In this document: positions 16,039-25,089 of the stretch, one piece after another | Layout: each line of letters starts with the position of its first letter | How positions within the stretch are numbered: position 1 is the stretch's first letter | Source: an uncultured Oscillospiraceae bacterium | GTDB lineage: Bacteria > Bacillota > Clostridia > Oscillospirales > Oscillospiraceae | DNA: 49,071 nt | Assembly: GCA_944385125.1 (NCBI GenBank) | Contig: CALWVZ010000010.1 | Span: 1 to 49,071, forward strand | Direction: 5' to 3' | The notes under the pieces: generated by a model | What the model saw: only the letters and a program-made list of their open reading frames with translations | Told to the model about the DNA's origin: nothing | The model's database searches: none | Made by a program: the position numbers and the translations under genes

Positions 16039-17667
16039 ATGAAAAAATTTTTGGCTCTACTTTTGATGGTCTGCATGATCGTCAGCCTGGCTGCCTGCGG
16101 CAGCTCCGACAGCCAGGAGCCGGCAGCTCCCCAGGAGAGCGAGACCCAGCAGGCTGCTGAAGCCGAGAGCACGGGCGGGATCGTCCGCGGCGGCAATCTC
16201 ACCCTCCGCCGTGTCGGTATCACCCCCATCAATCCCACCGCATGCATTGCGCCTGCCGGGGATATGATGACCTACAGCCTTTTCTTTGAGACTCTCACCT
16301 GGCTCAATGAAGAGGACTTCACCGCTCAGCCCAACCTGGCCACCGAATGGCAGTGGTCCGAGGACAACCTGCACCTGGACATGACCCTGGTGGAAGGCGC
16401 CACCTTCTTTGACGGCAGCCCGGTAAATGCAGAAGCCGTCAAGGCTACCATGGAGTTCTACACCAGCGAGGACAATCCCCACGCCCAGGCCAGCTATCTG
16501 AACAATCTGGAGTCCGTTGAGGTAGTCAGCGAGAATGTGGTCAGGTTCAACTTCAGTGCTCCTGACGCAAGCTTCCTCAATGTTATGTCCCAGCCTGTAG
16601 GCATTATCCTTTCCCCCGCCTCCATCGAGGAGTTCAAGGCCAGCGGCGACCCTGAGGTCTTTGCCCGCACCGGCGGCTGCGGCCCCTTCATCCTCAGCGA
16701 GTTCTTGGACGGCGAGAGCCTCACCGCTCTGAAGAATGAGAACTACTACAAGATGGGCGAGGACGGCCAGCCCCTGCCCTATCTGGACAGCGTCACCGTG
16801 CAGATAATTGCCGACGAGTCCGTTATGGCGGCCAACCTCCAGAGCGGCGACATTGACGTGGTGGACTTCTCTACCGACCAGACCGTCAACGACACTCTGG
16901 CCACCAACGAGGATATAGTCCTCTATGAGATCGCTGCCAAGACCCAGTATATCCTCTATATGAATACCACCAAGGCTCCCTTTGACGATATAAGGGTAAG
17001 GGAAGCCCTCTGCTATGCCTTTGACCGCCAGGAGCTGATAGACGTTATGGCCGGCGGCAACGGCTACACCACCCCCACCATCGTCCTGCCCAGCCAGACC
17101 TTCTACAGGGACGGCAAGCAGTACGACTATGACCCCGAGGCCGCCAAGGCCCTGCTTGAGGAGGCCGGATACACCGAGCCCGTGACCATCGACCTCTACT
17201 TCGGGACCTACGGCAACCTCCAGGAGCTGTGCGAGCTGCTCCAGGCCCAGGCCTCCGCAGCAGGCTTTACCATCAACCTCCAGCCCACTGACGGCGCAAC
17301 CGTAAAGCAGCTGTGGGCATCCTATGACGAGAACGCTCCCGCCGGCATCCGTATAAACGACCTGGGTCACCCCAAGGCCTCCCCCTATATCCAGATGGAG
17401 TACACCTTCGGCGCAAACGCTCTGCAGAACTGCTCCAAGTACTTCAGGGAGGACTTCCAGGAGCTGCTGACCCTCACCAGCACCACCACCGACCAGGAGG
17501 AGCTGGACAACATCCTCATCCAGATGCAGGAGATGGTAGAGGAAGACATCCCCATCGTATCCCTGTGCACCTCCGCCCGTTTCAGCGCATACCGCACCTG
17601 GGTGGAAGGCCTGCAGTACAACGGTGACGGCACCATGATATTTACCTCTGCCTGGCTCAATAAGTAA
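16039..17667 (+). CDS. ABC transporter substrate-binding lipoprotein, SBP_bac_5 (peptide/opine/nickel) family
   Basis: This 542-aa protein has a lipoprotein signal peptide (MKKFLALLLMVCMIVSLAAC) with lipobox cysteine C20, then a polar linker and a family 5 extracytoplasmic solute-binding domain (for example YSLFFETLTWLNEEDFTAQP and DIRVREALCYAFDRQELID). It would be anchored on the outer face of the membrane and deliver ligand to the two permeases encoded next. The family binds oligopeptides but also opines, sugars, glutathione, heme and nickel. The neighbouring lactonase, kinase and epimerases suggest a sugar-acid or conjugate ligand. It is separated from the permease genes by two strong hairpins (17678-17767) that likely stabilise this first part of the mRNA. 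Confidence 0.92.
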   Translation: MKKFLALLLMVCMIVSLAACGSSDSQEPAAPQESETQQAAEAESTGGIVRGGNLTLRRVGITPINPTACIAPAGDMMTYSLFFETLTWLNEEDFTAQPNLATEWQWSEDNLHLDMTLVEGATFFDGSPVNAEAVKATMEFYTSEDNPHAQASYLNNLESVEVVSENVVRFNFSAPDASFLNVMSQPVGIILSPASIEEFKASGDPEVFARTGGCGPFILSEFLDGESLTALKNENYYKMGEDGQPLPYLDSVTVQIIADESVMAANLQSGDIDVVDFSTDQTVNDTLATNEDIVLYEIAAKTQYILYMNTTKAPFDDIRVREALCYAFDRQELIDVMAGGNGYTTPTIVLPSQTFYRDGKQYDYDPEAAKALLEEAGYTEPVTIDLYFGTYGNLQELCELLQAQASAAGFTINLQPTDGATVKQLWASYDENAPAGIRINDLGHPKASPYIQMEYTFGANALQNCSKYFREDFQELLTLTSTTTDQEELDNILIQMQEMVEEDIPIVSLCTSARFSAYRTWVEGLQYNGDGTMIFTSAWLNK

Positions 17668-17677
17668 GTTGTGCAGG

Positions 17678-17767
17678 CTGTATTCTCCGAAGCCCCAGCG
17701 GCTTCGGAGAATACAGGACCCCACGCAAGTTCGCCTCGGGATTGGAAATCGTTCTTCCAATCCCGAG
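17678..17767 (+). other. Tandem perfect hairpins between binding-protein and permease genes
   Basis: The first stem is 17 bp without mismatch (CTGTATTCTCCGAAGCC, 17678-17694, with 17700-17716; loop CCAGC). The second is 13 bp (CTCGGGATTGGAA, 17735-17747, with 17755-17767). Neither is followed by a T-tract, so they probably act as partial transcription barriers or 3'-exonuclease blocks, giving more binding protein than permease. Confidence 0.75.
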
Positions 17768-17794
17768 CCTGTTTCCACAGACGGAGGCCAAATT

Positions 17795-18748
17795 ATGTTA
17801 AATTCGATTATTAGAAAAGTCGTCCTGACGATTCCTCTGCTCCTGCTGGTGAGTATAATCATGTTCACCGTCATCAATATGCTGCCGGGCAACGCAGCCA
17901 TGGTAATGCTTAGCGATATTGGCGGTTCGGTAGAGCAGCTTGATGCTTTGGAGGAAGAGCTGGGCCTGGACCAGCCGGTATATGTGAGGTACTTCCAGTG
18001 GCTCAACGGCTTTGTCCACGGCAATCTGGGGGAATCCTATCTCACCAGCCAACCTGTAATCAAGAGAATACAGGAGCGCCTGCCGGTAACTTTGGAACTT
18101 ATAGGAATATCCATTGGACTGGCAGTGCTGATAGGTATACCCACGGGGATCATCTGCGCTGTCAAGCGAAACAAGCCTATAGACTATGTGCTCAGTACGC
18201 TCACCATGGTGGGCGTGGGCATTCCCCAATTTTGGCTGGGAATACTTCTGATACTTCTGCTTTCGGTGAATCTTCACTGGCTGCCTGCATCCGGCTTTGT
18301 TAGATTCAGCGTGGATGCGGCAAAAAATATTCAAATCATGATAATGCCCTCGGTTACTCTGGCGCTGTCCCTGGCCGCACCGATAGCCAGGCAGACCAGA
18401 AGCGCAATGCTGGACACTCTTAATCAGGACTACATACTTACTGCCAAGGCCAAAGGGCAGAGAGGCAGCGTTATATATATGGTACATGCTCTCCGCAACG
18501 CACTGGTACCCGTTATTACAGCCATCACTTCCCAGATAAACAGCATGATAGGCGGCGTATTCGTTATCGAGACGCTGTTCCTTTTGCCGGGTATGGGCAA
18601 GTCCATGGTGGATGCCATATATCAGAGGGACTATCCCATAGTTATGGGTGTGGCAATGATAGTGGTCACATGCATCGTGCTGATAAATCTGCTTACGGAT
18701 ATCATCTATATCTTCATTGACCCACGTATCAGCCTGAGCAAGAAGTAA
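17795..18748 (+). CDS. dppB: ABC importer permease, DppB/OppB family
   Basis: This 317-aa membrane protein has six membrane segments, an N-terminal signal-like helix (IIRKVVLTIPLLLLVSIIMF) and the DppB signature MLPGN in the first outer loop. The EAA-type coupling loop to the ATPase is seen around TLNQDYILTAKAKGQ. It forms the translocation channel with the next gene product. ATG 17795 is chosen because it follows ACGGAGG; the frame is open further upstream into the hairpin region. Confidence 0.92.
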   Translation: MLNSIIRKVVLTIPLLLLVSIIMFTVINMLPGNAAMVMLSDIGGSVEQLDALEEELGLDQPVYVRYFQWLNGFVHGNLGESYLTSQPVIKRIQERLPVTLELIGISIGLAVLIGIPTGIICAVKRNKPIDYVLSTLTMVGVGIPQFWLGILLILLLSVNLHWLPASGFVRFSVDAAKNIQIMIMPSVTLALSLAAPIARQTRSAMLDTLNQDYILTAKAKGQRGSVIYMVHALRNALVPVITAITSQINSMIGGVFVIETLFLLPGMGKSMVDAIYQRDYPIVMGVAMIVVTCIVLINLLTDIIYIFIDPRISLSKK

Positions 18749-18780
18749 CAGGGCAAACCATAACAGAAAGGCTGCGTATC

Positions 18781-19644
18781 ATGAAAAAGAAGGGAACTAC
18801 CTCCCCGCTCGCCCGGGGATGGATAAAAATAAAGAAGAGAAAAACTGCCTTTGTCAGTCTCATCATACTGGTGGCCATATGTCTGCTGGCAATCTTCGGA
18901 AACGCCCTATACGCCTATGACCCCACGCAGACAAATACCTCCATCCGCCTGCAGGCCCCCAGCTCAGAGCATATCTTCGGCACAGACAACCTGGGCAGGG
19001 ATGTGCTGGCCAGGGTGCTCTACGGCTCCAAGCTCTCGCTGTCTATAAGCATTGTGTCGGTGCTGATGGCCATGGTGATGGGCACCATAATGGGCCTTAT
19101 CGCCGGTTACATCGGAGGTAAGGTGGACAGTGTGATGAGCCTTATCATAGACGCTATATGCGCTTTCCCAACAATACTGCTGGGCCTGCTGCTTGGGACG
19201 GTCATGGGCTCCGGCATCATAAATATCATGCTGGCCATAGGCATTGCCAACACGCCCTACTTTGCCCGTCTTGTGAGAAGCATGGCTGCCAGCTTGAGAG
19301 AACGGGAGTTTGTGGAGAGCGCCATCACCACCGGACTCAACCATCTGGAAATCATCGGAAAATACATCCTGCCCAACATGAGCTCGGTCATTATAGTTCA
19401 GGTCTCCCTCAGCGCCGCCAGCGCCATCATAACCGAGTCCTCCCTGAGCTTCATGGGCGTGGGCGTGGCGCCTCCTGCGGCCAGCTGGGGCACTCTGCTG
19501 AGAGACGGCTACGACTTCATCTCCAAGGCCCCCTGGCTCAGCATCTTCCCCGGCATCGCCATAGTTGTGACCGTGCTTGCGCTGAACTTCCTGGGCGACG
19601 GCCTTAGGGACGCTCTGGACGTCAAGATACGCATCGACGGTTGA
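18781..19644 (+). CDS. dppC: ABC importer permease, DppC/OppC family
   Basis: This 287-aa membrane protein starts with a cytoplasmic stretch and one helix (KTAFVSLIILVAICLLAIFG), has the typical FGTDNLGRDVLARVLYGSKL motif, then five further membrane segments. The EAA loop lies around REREFVESAITTGLNHLEII. It pairs with DppB. The gap to the upstream gene is 32 bp, and the downstream ATPase starts 15 bp after its stop. Confidence 0.92.
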   Translation: MKKKGTTSPLARGWIKIKKRKTAFVSLIILVAICLLAIFGNALYAYDPTQTNTSIRLQAPSSEHIFGTDNLGRDVLARVLYGSKLSLSISIVSVLMAMVMGTIMGLIAGYIGGKVDSVMSLIIDAICAFPTILLGLLLGTVMGSGIINIMLAIGIANTPYFARLVRSMAASLREREFVESAITTGLNHLEIIGKYILPNMSSVIIVQVSLSAASAIITESSLSFMGVGVAPPAASWGTLLRDGYDFISKAPWLSIFPGIAIVVTVLALNFLGDGLRDALDVKIRIDG

Positions 19645-19659
19645 GGAAGGAGGAGCATT

Positions 19660-20646
19660 ATGAGCGAAAACCTTCTTGAGGTAAAAAATCTGCACGTGGC
19701 ATTTTTCCAGGACGGCAAGCTTGCCGACGTGGTGAGAGACGTCTCTTTTGAGATAAAGCCCAACGAGACCCTGGGCCTGGTGGGCGAATCCGGCTCTGGA
19801 AAGAGCGTGACCTCCAAGGCCATCATGCGCCTTATTGCCGACCCGCCCGGAAAGATCACCGGGGGCAGCGTAATGATGGACGGTATGGACATCTTTGCCC
19901 TGCCGGAAAAGAAAATGAGGGAGATACGGGGCGGCAGGATAGCCATGATATTCCAGGAGCCCCTCACATCCCTGAACCCCCTGTTCACCTGCGGCAGCCA
20001 GATATCCGAGGCCATAAGGCTGCACAAGAAATGCAGCAAGAAAGAGGCCGAGGAGCAGGCGGTGGAGATGCTGCGCCTGGTGGGAGTACCCAGCCCCGAG
20101 AGACGGGCCAAGGCCTATCCCCACGAGCTGTCCGGCGGCATGCGCCAGAGGGTGATGATAGCCATGGCCCTCAGCTGCAAGCCCTCCCTGCTAATTGCAG
20201 ACGAGCCCACCACTGCCCTTGACCCCACCATACAGGCCCAGATACTCAGACTCATCCACGATTTGCAGAAGCTCAACGGCATGTCCCTGCTGCTAATCAC
20301 CCACGACATGGGCATTGTTGCAGAAAACTGCGACAGGGTGGCGGTGATGTATGCCGGGGAAATACTGGAGATAGCCGATGTAAGCACTATCTTCCACAGC
20401 CCCATGCACCCCTATACTAAGGGACTGCTGAAGGCCATCCCCAAAATGAACGAAAAGGTGGAGCGGCTGTACAATATCGACGGCATGGTCCCGGGCTTCA
20501 ATGAGCTGCCCAAGGGCTGCGCCTTCTCTTCACGCTGCCCCTACTGCAAGGATGACTGCGCCTCCACACCCCAGAGGCTGGAATATGTGAGCGCAGGACA
20601 TCAGGTGCGCTGCAAATATTGCAGGAATCTGGAGCAGGAGGCCTGA
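19660..20646 (+). CDS. dppD: ABC importer ATPase, DppD/OppD family
   Basis: This 328-aa ATP-binding subunit has Walker [10 protein letters not shown], the signature LSGGMRQR, and Walker [13 protein letters not shown] followed by the H-loop ITHD. The C-terminal oligopeptide domain carries cysteines ([14 protein letters not shown]), as in family members that bind a 4Fe-4S cluster. It powers import with the partner ATPase encoded 2 bp downstream. The ribosome site is GGAAGGAGG. Confidence 0.94.
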   Translation: MSENLLEVKNLHVAFFQDGKLADVVRDVSFEIKPNETLGLVGESGSGKSVTSKAIMRLIADPPGKITGGSVMMDGMDIFALPEKKMREIRGGRIAMIFQEPLTSLNPLFTCGSQISEAIRLHKKCSKKEAEEQAVEMLRLVGVPSPERRAKAYPHELSGGMRQRVMIAMALSCKPSLLIADEPTTALDPTIQAQILRLIHDLQKLNGMSLLLITHDMGIVAENCDRVAVMYAGEILEIADVSTIFHSPMHPYTKGLLKAIPKMNEKVERLYNIDGMVPGFNELPKGCAFSSRCPYCKDDCASTPQRLEYVSAGHQVRCKYCRNLEQEA

Positions 20647-20648
20647 GC

Positions 20649-21668
20649 ATGGAAAAAATTCTGGAAGTAAAACATCTCAAAAAATATTTCCCGGTCAAGA
20701 AGGGCCTGTTCAGGAGGACCGTGGCCCATGTGCGGGCCGTGGACGATGTGTCCTTTGAGATAAAGGGCGGCGAGACCTTCGGCCTGGTGGGCGAATCCGG
20801 CTGCGGAAAGACCACTGTAGGCAAGCTGATTTTGCAGCTGCACAGAGCCGACAGCGGGAAAATAGTGTATTGCGGAGAAGACCTCTGCGCCATGTCCGGA
20901 AAGCAGCTGCAAAAAAAGCGCAGCGAGGTACAGATAATATTCCAGGATCCCTACGGTTCCCTCAATCCCAGAATGAGAGTGGAGCAGATACTCTCTGAGG
21001 GCATTATCAAGCACAGGCTCATACCCAAGGAGCAGATACCCGCCAGAGTGGCGGAGCTGCTGAGACTGGTGGGGCTGCATGAGGGCGACGCCAAGAAATA
21101 TCCCCATGAATTCTCCGGCGGTCAGCGCCAGAGAATAGCTGTGGCCAGGGCCCTGTCCTTTAACCCCAAGCTCATAGTCTGCGACGAGCCGGTGTCCGCC
21201 CTGGACGTGTCCGTCCAGGCCCAGATACTCAACCTCCTGGTAGACCTTCAGAAGGAGCTGGGCATATCCTACCTCTTCATTGCCCACGGCATGGCTGTGG
21301 TGCAGCATATATCCCACAGAGTTGGTGTGATGTACCTGGGGAAGATGGTGGAGATAGCGCCTACGGAGGTGCTGTTCAAGGAGCATGCCCATCCCTATAC
21401 CCATGCGCTGCTGTCCTCGGTGCCGGTGACGGACCCGGATAAGATACCCGAGAGGGAAGTGCTGGAAGGGGAGATACCAAACCCAATCAATCCCCCCGCC
21501 GGCTGCCGTTTCCATCCCCGCTGCCGCTACGCCTGCGAGAAATGCAGCTGCGAGGTGCCTCAGCTCAGGGAAATAGAACCGGGCCATATGGTGGCCTGCC
21601 ATTATCCCAATGTCTTCCGGGAAAAGGGAAAAGAAAAAATAGCTGCGTCCGAAGAGGAGAAAGGGTGA
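20649..21668 (+). CDS. dppF: ABC importer ATPase, DppF/OppF family
   Basis: This 339-aa ATP-binding subunit has Walker A GESGCGKTTVGK, signature FSGGQRQR, Walker B LIVCDEPVSALD and C-terminal cysteines (CRFHPRCRYACEKC), again of the cluster-binding type. It forms a heterodimer with DppD. The H-loop reads IAHGMAVV, with glycine after the conserved histidine where aspartate is usual. ATG 20649 is used because AGGAGG (20637-20642) precedes it; an upstream in-frame ATG at 20619 lies within dppD. Confidence 0.93.
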   Translation: MEKILEVKHLKKYFPVKKGLFRRTVAHVRAVDDVSFEIKGGETFGLVGESGCGKTTVGKLILQLHRADSGKIVYCGEDLCAMSGKQLQKKRSEVQIIFQDPYGSLNPRMRVEQILSEGIIKHRLIPKEQIPARVAELLRLVGLHEGDAKKYPHEFSGGQRQRIAVARALSFNPKLIVCDEPVSALDVSVQAQILNLLVDLQKELGISYLFIAHGMAVVQHISHRVGVMYLGKMVEIAPTEVLFKEHAHPYTHALLSSVPVTDPDKIPEREVLEGEIPNPINPPAGCRFHPRCRYACEKCSCEVPQLREIEPGHMVACHYPNVFREKGKEKIAASEEEKG

Positions 21669-21674
21669 ATCCAA

Positions 21675-22847
21675 ATGGGAAAAAGCTGGGAACTGATGCC
21701 CAATATAGACAGAGTCAAAATTTTTGAGCGAAATAAAGAATTTGAAGACATGGCCTTTTCCACCAGATGTATCGACGTGGGAAATTACTCCGGCCGTTCC
21801 GCCATGCCCATTTACGCCTCCGTTACCGGCAGCGATTATCAGCGCCACGGAGACCCCAGCAGAGACGCAGTGTCCGCCTGCATAGCCTCTCTGGAGAATG
21901 CGCAATACACTCTGGTCACCGCCAGCGGAGTGTCCTCCATGACCCTGCCCATGCTGGCACTTTTGATGGCCGGGGACAGGATAATCTGTCACAAGGACCT
22001 GTACATCTGGACCTATTTCTTCGTAAGGGAGGACCTGCCCAGACTGGCCAATGTCCAGGTGGATATGGTGGACTTCACCGACCTGGAGGCTCTGGAGGCC
22101 TGCATCAAAAAAGGCCCGGTGAAAATGCTGTGCTTTGAGACCATAGCAAACCCCCTGCTGAATGTGGCGGATATCTCGGCAGTGTGCCGGCTGGCCCACA
22201 GATATGGTGCGCTGACCCTGGTGGACAACACCTTTGCCTCTCCCTACCTGTGCAGGCCCCTGGAGCTGGGAGCGGATATCAGCAGCGAGAGCCTGACCAA
22301 ATATATGAACGGCCACGGCGACGCCCTGGGTGGTTCCATCTCCACCAACAGCCATGAGATATACTATGAGCTCCAGCGGATGATGGGCGTTATCGGCTGC
22401 TGCCTCAGCCCCTTTAACTCCTTCCTCATTTCCAGAGGCCTTCAGACCCTGGAGATACGCATGGAGCGCCACTGCTCCAATGCGGAAAAGATTGTGGAAT
22501 TCCTCAGGGACAAGCCCTATGTAAAAGACCTGACCTATCCGGGCATGCCGGAGCATCCCCAGCACGAGACGGCCGCAAAGGAGCTCAAGCGCTTCGGCGG
22601 CGTGGTCTGTTTCAGACTGGACGTGAGCCACGAGGAGCTGTACCAGGTATTTCTGTCTGAGCTGAAGCTCTGGAGGCACTGGGTGAGCCTGGGCGAGCCC
22701 CACAGCCTTATAAGTCCCAAGGATGAGGACAAGGAGAAGGGCATCCCCGCCGACTTCATCCGTCTTGCCGTGGGCCTGGAAGACTGCGAAGATCTGATGC
22801 GGGATATGCAGCGGGGCTTCGACAAGCTGTTTAAAGACCGGGCCTGA
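21675..22847 (+). CDS. Cys/Met metabolism PLP-dependent enzyme (gamma-lyase family)
   Basis: This 390-aa fold-type I PLP enzyme of the trans-sulfuration group shows YSGRSAMPIYASVTGSDYQR near the start, a substrate/PLP loop TASGVSSMTLPMLALLMAGD, the aspartate in LVDNTFASPYLCRPLELGAD, and the PLP lysine in SLTKYMNGHGDALGG. Such enzymes break the C-gamma-S bond of methionine or cystathionine, or carry out related eliminations and replacements. It starts 6 bp after the importer ATPase gene and so is part of that operon. The reaction here is not fixed by sequence; context suggests it splits an amino-acid part from the imported compound or recycles a sulfur-containing one. Confidence 0.88.
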   Translation: MGKSWELMPNIDRVKIFERNKEFEDMAFSTRCIDVGNYSGRSAMPIYASVTGSDYQRHGDPSRDAVSACIASLENAQYTLVTASGVSSMTLPMLALLMAGDRIICHKDLYIWTYFFVREDLPRLANVQVDMVDFTDLEALEACIKKGPVKMLCFETIANPLLNVADISAVCRLAHRYGALTLVDNTFASPYLCRPLELGADISSESLTKYMNGHGDALGGSISTNSHEIYYELQRMMGVIGCCLSPFNSFLISRGLQTLEIRMERHCSNAEKIVEFLRDKPYVKDLTYPGMPEHPQHETAAKELKRFGGVVCFRLDVSHEELYQVFLSELKLWRHWVSLGEPHSLISPKDEDKEKGIPADFIRLAVGLEDCEDLMRDMQRGFDKLFKDRA

Positions 22848-22875
22848 GAGCCTGATTTAAAAAGCAGAGTGATAC

Positions 22876-22889
22876 TGTAAATATTTACA
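22876..22889. promoter_or_regulatory. Perfect palindrome upstream of ulaG, candidate operator
   Basis: TGTAAATATTTACA is a perfect 14-bp palindrome in the 73-bp gap before ulaG, 31 bp ahead of its ATG and upstream of the ribosome site TGGAGG. It may be an operator that controls the sugar-acid half of the operon separately. Confidence 0.45.
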
Positions 22890-22920
22890 CTATTGCACTA
22901 CTACACTGGAGGACAAAATA

Positions 22921-24024
22921 ATGAGCAAAATCAGCGAGATGACCAGAGAGTCCTGGATAAAGGCCACCTTCCCCGAGTGGGGGACCTGGCTGGTGGAGGA
23001 CATCGAAAACGCCGTGGTCCCGGAGGGTAACGTGAAAATGTGGTGGCTGGGCTGCACCGGCATATGGTTCAAGACCCCCGGTGGCGCCGACATCACCATA
23101 GACCTGTGGTGCGGCAACGGAAAGCGGACCCACGGCGACGGCAAGATGAAGGTGGGCCACCAGATGGCGAACATGTGCGGCTGCCGGGCCATGCAGCCCA
23201 ACCTGCGCAACGTGCCCTTCGTTATCGACCCCTTTGCCTTCAAGCATGTGGACGCCGTCCTGGCCACCCATTACCATCAGGACCATATGAGCGCCGAGTG
23301 GGCCGCCCATGTGGTCAACAGCGGCATGACCACCACCGACGAAGACGGCCGGGAGATACCCGTGCCCTTTATTGGGCCCCAGAAGTCTGTGGATACCTGG
23401 GTGAAGTGGGGAGTGCCCGCAGACCGCTGCCGGGTGGTGCATCCCGGAGACAGCTTCAAGATCAAGGACATGGAGATAATAGCCCTGGATTCCTTTGACC
23501 GCACCTGCATAGTCACCACCGACAGCCAGGGTCCCGACAGGGAAGAGCTCACCGGCGTCTGCCCCACGGACATGGACGAGAAGGCGGTGAACTATCTGGT
23601 GAAGACCCCGGGCGGAAACATCTACCACTCCGGCGACAGCCACTTCTCCATCTACTTTGCAAAGCACGGCAAGGACTACGATGTGGACGTGGCCTTCGGC
23701 TCCTTCGGTGAAAACCCCATTGGCATGCAGGATAAGATGAGCTCCGTGGATATCCTCCGCATGGCCGAGAATCTGAGATGCAAGGTGGTCGTCCCTATCC
23801 ACTGGGACGTGTGGACCAACTTCCAGGCCGACTGCGAAGAGATAAAGCTCCTCTGGGATTTCAAGCGCCTGCGCAATGAATACGGCTTCCACCCCTTCTT
23901 CTGGCAGGTGGGCGGGGTCTATACATATCCCCAGGACAAAGACAAGATGTACTACCACCATCCCAGAGGCTTTGAAGACTGCTTTGAGGCCCCCCAGAAC
24001 ATACCCTACAGGAGCTGCCTGTAA
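22921..24024 (+). CDS. ulaG: Probable L-ascorbate-6-phosphate lactonase UlaG (metallo-beta-lactamase fold)
   Basis: This 367-aa protein is close to the usual UlaG length (354 aa in E. coli). It opens with the family N-terminus including VKMWWLGCTGIWFKTPGGAD. It has the metal motif HYHQDH (H117, H119, D121, H122), a later YHSGDSH and a C-terminal VPIHWDVWTN histidine. UlaG hydrolyses the lactone of L-ascorbate 6-phosphate to 3-keto-L-gulonate 6-phosphate in the cytoplasm with Mn2+. Because no ascorbate PTS is nearby, the true substrate could be another phosphorylated lactone. It is followed 11 bp later by a beta-propeller gene. Confidence 0.85.
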   Translation: MSKISEMTRESWIKATFPEWGTWLVEDIENAVVPEGNVKMWWLGCTGIWFKTPGGADITIDLWCGNGKRTHGDGKMKVGHQMANMCGCRAMQPNLRNVPFVIDPFAFKHVDAVLATHYHQDHMSAEWAAHVVNSGMTTTDEDGREIPVPFIGPQKSVDTWVKWGVPADRCRVVHPGDSFKIKDMEIIALDSFDRTCIVTTDSQGPDREELTGVCPTDMDEKAVNYLVKTPGGNIYHSGDSHFSIYFAKHGKDYDVDVAFGSFGENPIGMQDKMSSVDILRMAENLRCKVVVPIHWDVWTNFQADCEEIKLLWDFKRLRNEYGFHPFFWQVGGVYTYPQDKDKMYYHHPRGFEDCFEAPQNIPYRSCL

Positions 24025-24035
24025 AGGAGTTTGCC

Positions 24036-25070
24036 GTGAAAGTTGAAAAGAAAAAGATCTCGGATCTGACATTGTGCTACTGCGTCGCCCCTCTGGAATA
24101 CAAGGGCAGGCAGCATTTCCTGGTGGCCTCGGAGAAAGAGTTCTCCTGTCTGCTCTTCGATGAGGAGGGCAACAGGCTGGAGGAAGTCTGGTCCGGGCCC
24201 GGCGGCACCATGACCATAGTGCAGGTGCCCGGCAGCGACGGGGCCTTTCTGGCCACCCACAAGTTCTATTCTCCGAACAATTCCAAGGAGGCCAAAATCG
24301 TCCTCTGCCGGCCGGGTGAAGGTGGCTGGAAGGTGGATACCATTGCCGAGCTCCCCTATGTCCATCGCTTCGATATCCTCAGCAGGGGCGACGTGGATTA
24401 TCTGCTTGCCTGCTGCATAAAAAGCGACTATGAGTATAAGGACGACTGGAGATTTCCCGGCATGACTCTGGCGGCAGTTTTGCCCAAGGACATTGTGGAC
24501 GCTCCCAGACTTCTTGAGCTGGAGCCGCTGCGCCAGGGCATGCTGAAAAACCACGGCTACGCAAGAGACGTGAAAGACGGTGTCAACACCGGGATAGTGA
24601 CCTGCGACGACGGCGTGTACCGCTTTACTCCTCCCGAGGCTCCCGGAGCACCATGGCAGGTGGACAAGCTGCTCACCGCCCAGGTCAGCGATGCGCTGCT
24701 GCTGGACTTTGACGGGGACGGGGAGAAGGAGATGCTCAGCCTGGAGCCCTTCCACGGAGATACCCTGTGCGTATACAAAGACAAGGGCTGCGGCTTTGAA
24801 AAGGTCTTCCAGTATGAAAAAAAAATAGAGTTTGCCCACGCCATATGCAAAGGGGAATTCGGCGGAGAGCAGATGGCTATTATCGGCCACCGCAAGGGCG
24901 ACAGGGACCTGTTGGCTGTCAGATACGGAGAGCAGGGCTACTATGTGGAAGTCCTGGACCACGACGTGGGACCCGCCAACGCCATGTGCCTGAAGGTGGG
25001 GGGCAAAGACGTTATCGTCTCTGCAAACAGGGAGATAAACCAGGTCGCTTACTATACGGTGAGCAAATAA
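24036..25070 (+). CDS. Uncharacterised cytoplasmic beta-propeller-like (FG-GAP/VCBS-type) protein
   Basis: This 344-aa protein was not recognised as a known enzyme. It appears to be made of repeated beta-rich units of about 45-55 residues. One carries LLLDFDGDGEKEMLSLEP, a calcium-loop FG-GAP/VCBS motif, and others start with related turns (GDVDYLLACC, GGEQMAIIGHRKGDRDLLAV). It has no signal peptide, so it should be cytoplasmic, unlike most FG-GAP proteins. It starts with GTG 24036 after AAAGGAG and is packed between ulaG and the kinase, 11 and 19 bp away. Its place in the pathway where UlaD would be expected makes it a candidate lyase, isomerase or scaffold; this is inference only. Confidence 0.7.
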   Translation: MKVEKKKISDLTLCYCVAPLEYKGRQHFLVASEKEFSCLLFDEEGNRLEEVWSGPGGTMTIVQVPGSDGAFLATHKFYSPNNSKEAKIVLCRPGEGGWKVDTIAELPYVHRFDILSRGDVDYLLACCIKSDYEYKDDWRFPGMTLAAVLPKDIVDAPRLLELEPLRQGMLKNHGYARDVKDGVNTGIVTCDDGVYRFTPPEAPGAPWQVDKLLTAQVSDALLLDFDGDGEKEMLSLEPFHGDTLCVYKDKGCGFEKVFQYEKKIEFAHAICKGEFGGEQMAIIGHRKGDRDLLAVRYGEQGYYVEVLDHDVGPANAMCLKVGGKDVIVSANREINQVAYYTVSK

Positions 25071-25089
25071 CAGTAAGGAGCTGAGATAT

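Noticed and set aside
16057..18024. Long minus-strand frame opposite the SBP5 gene
   Set aside because: It spans a gene boundary and the hairpins, and its translation is a compositional shadow of the binding-protein gene.
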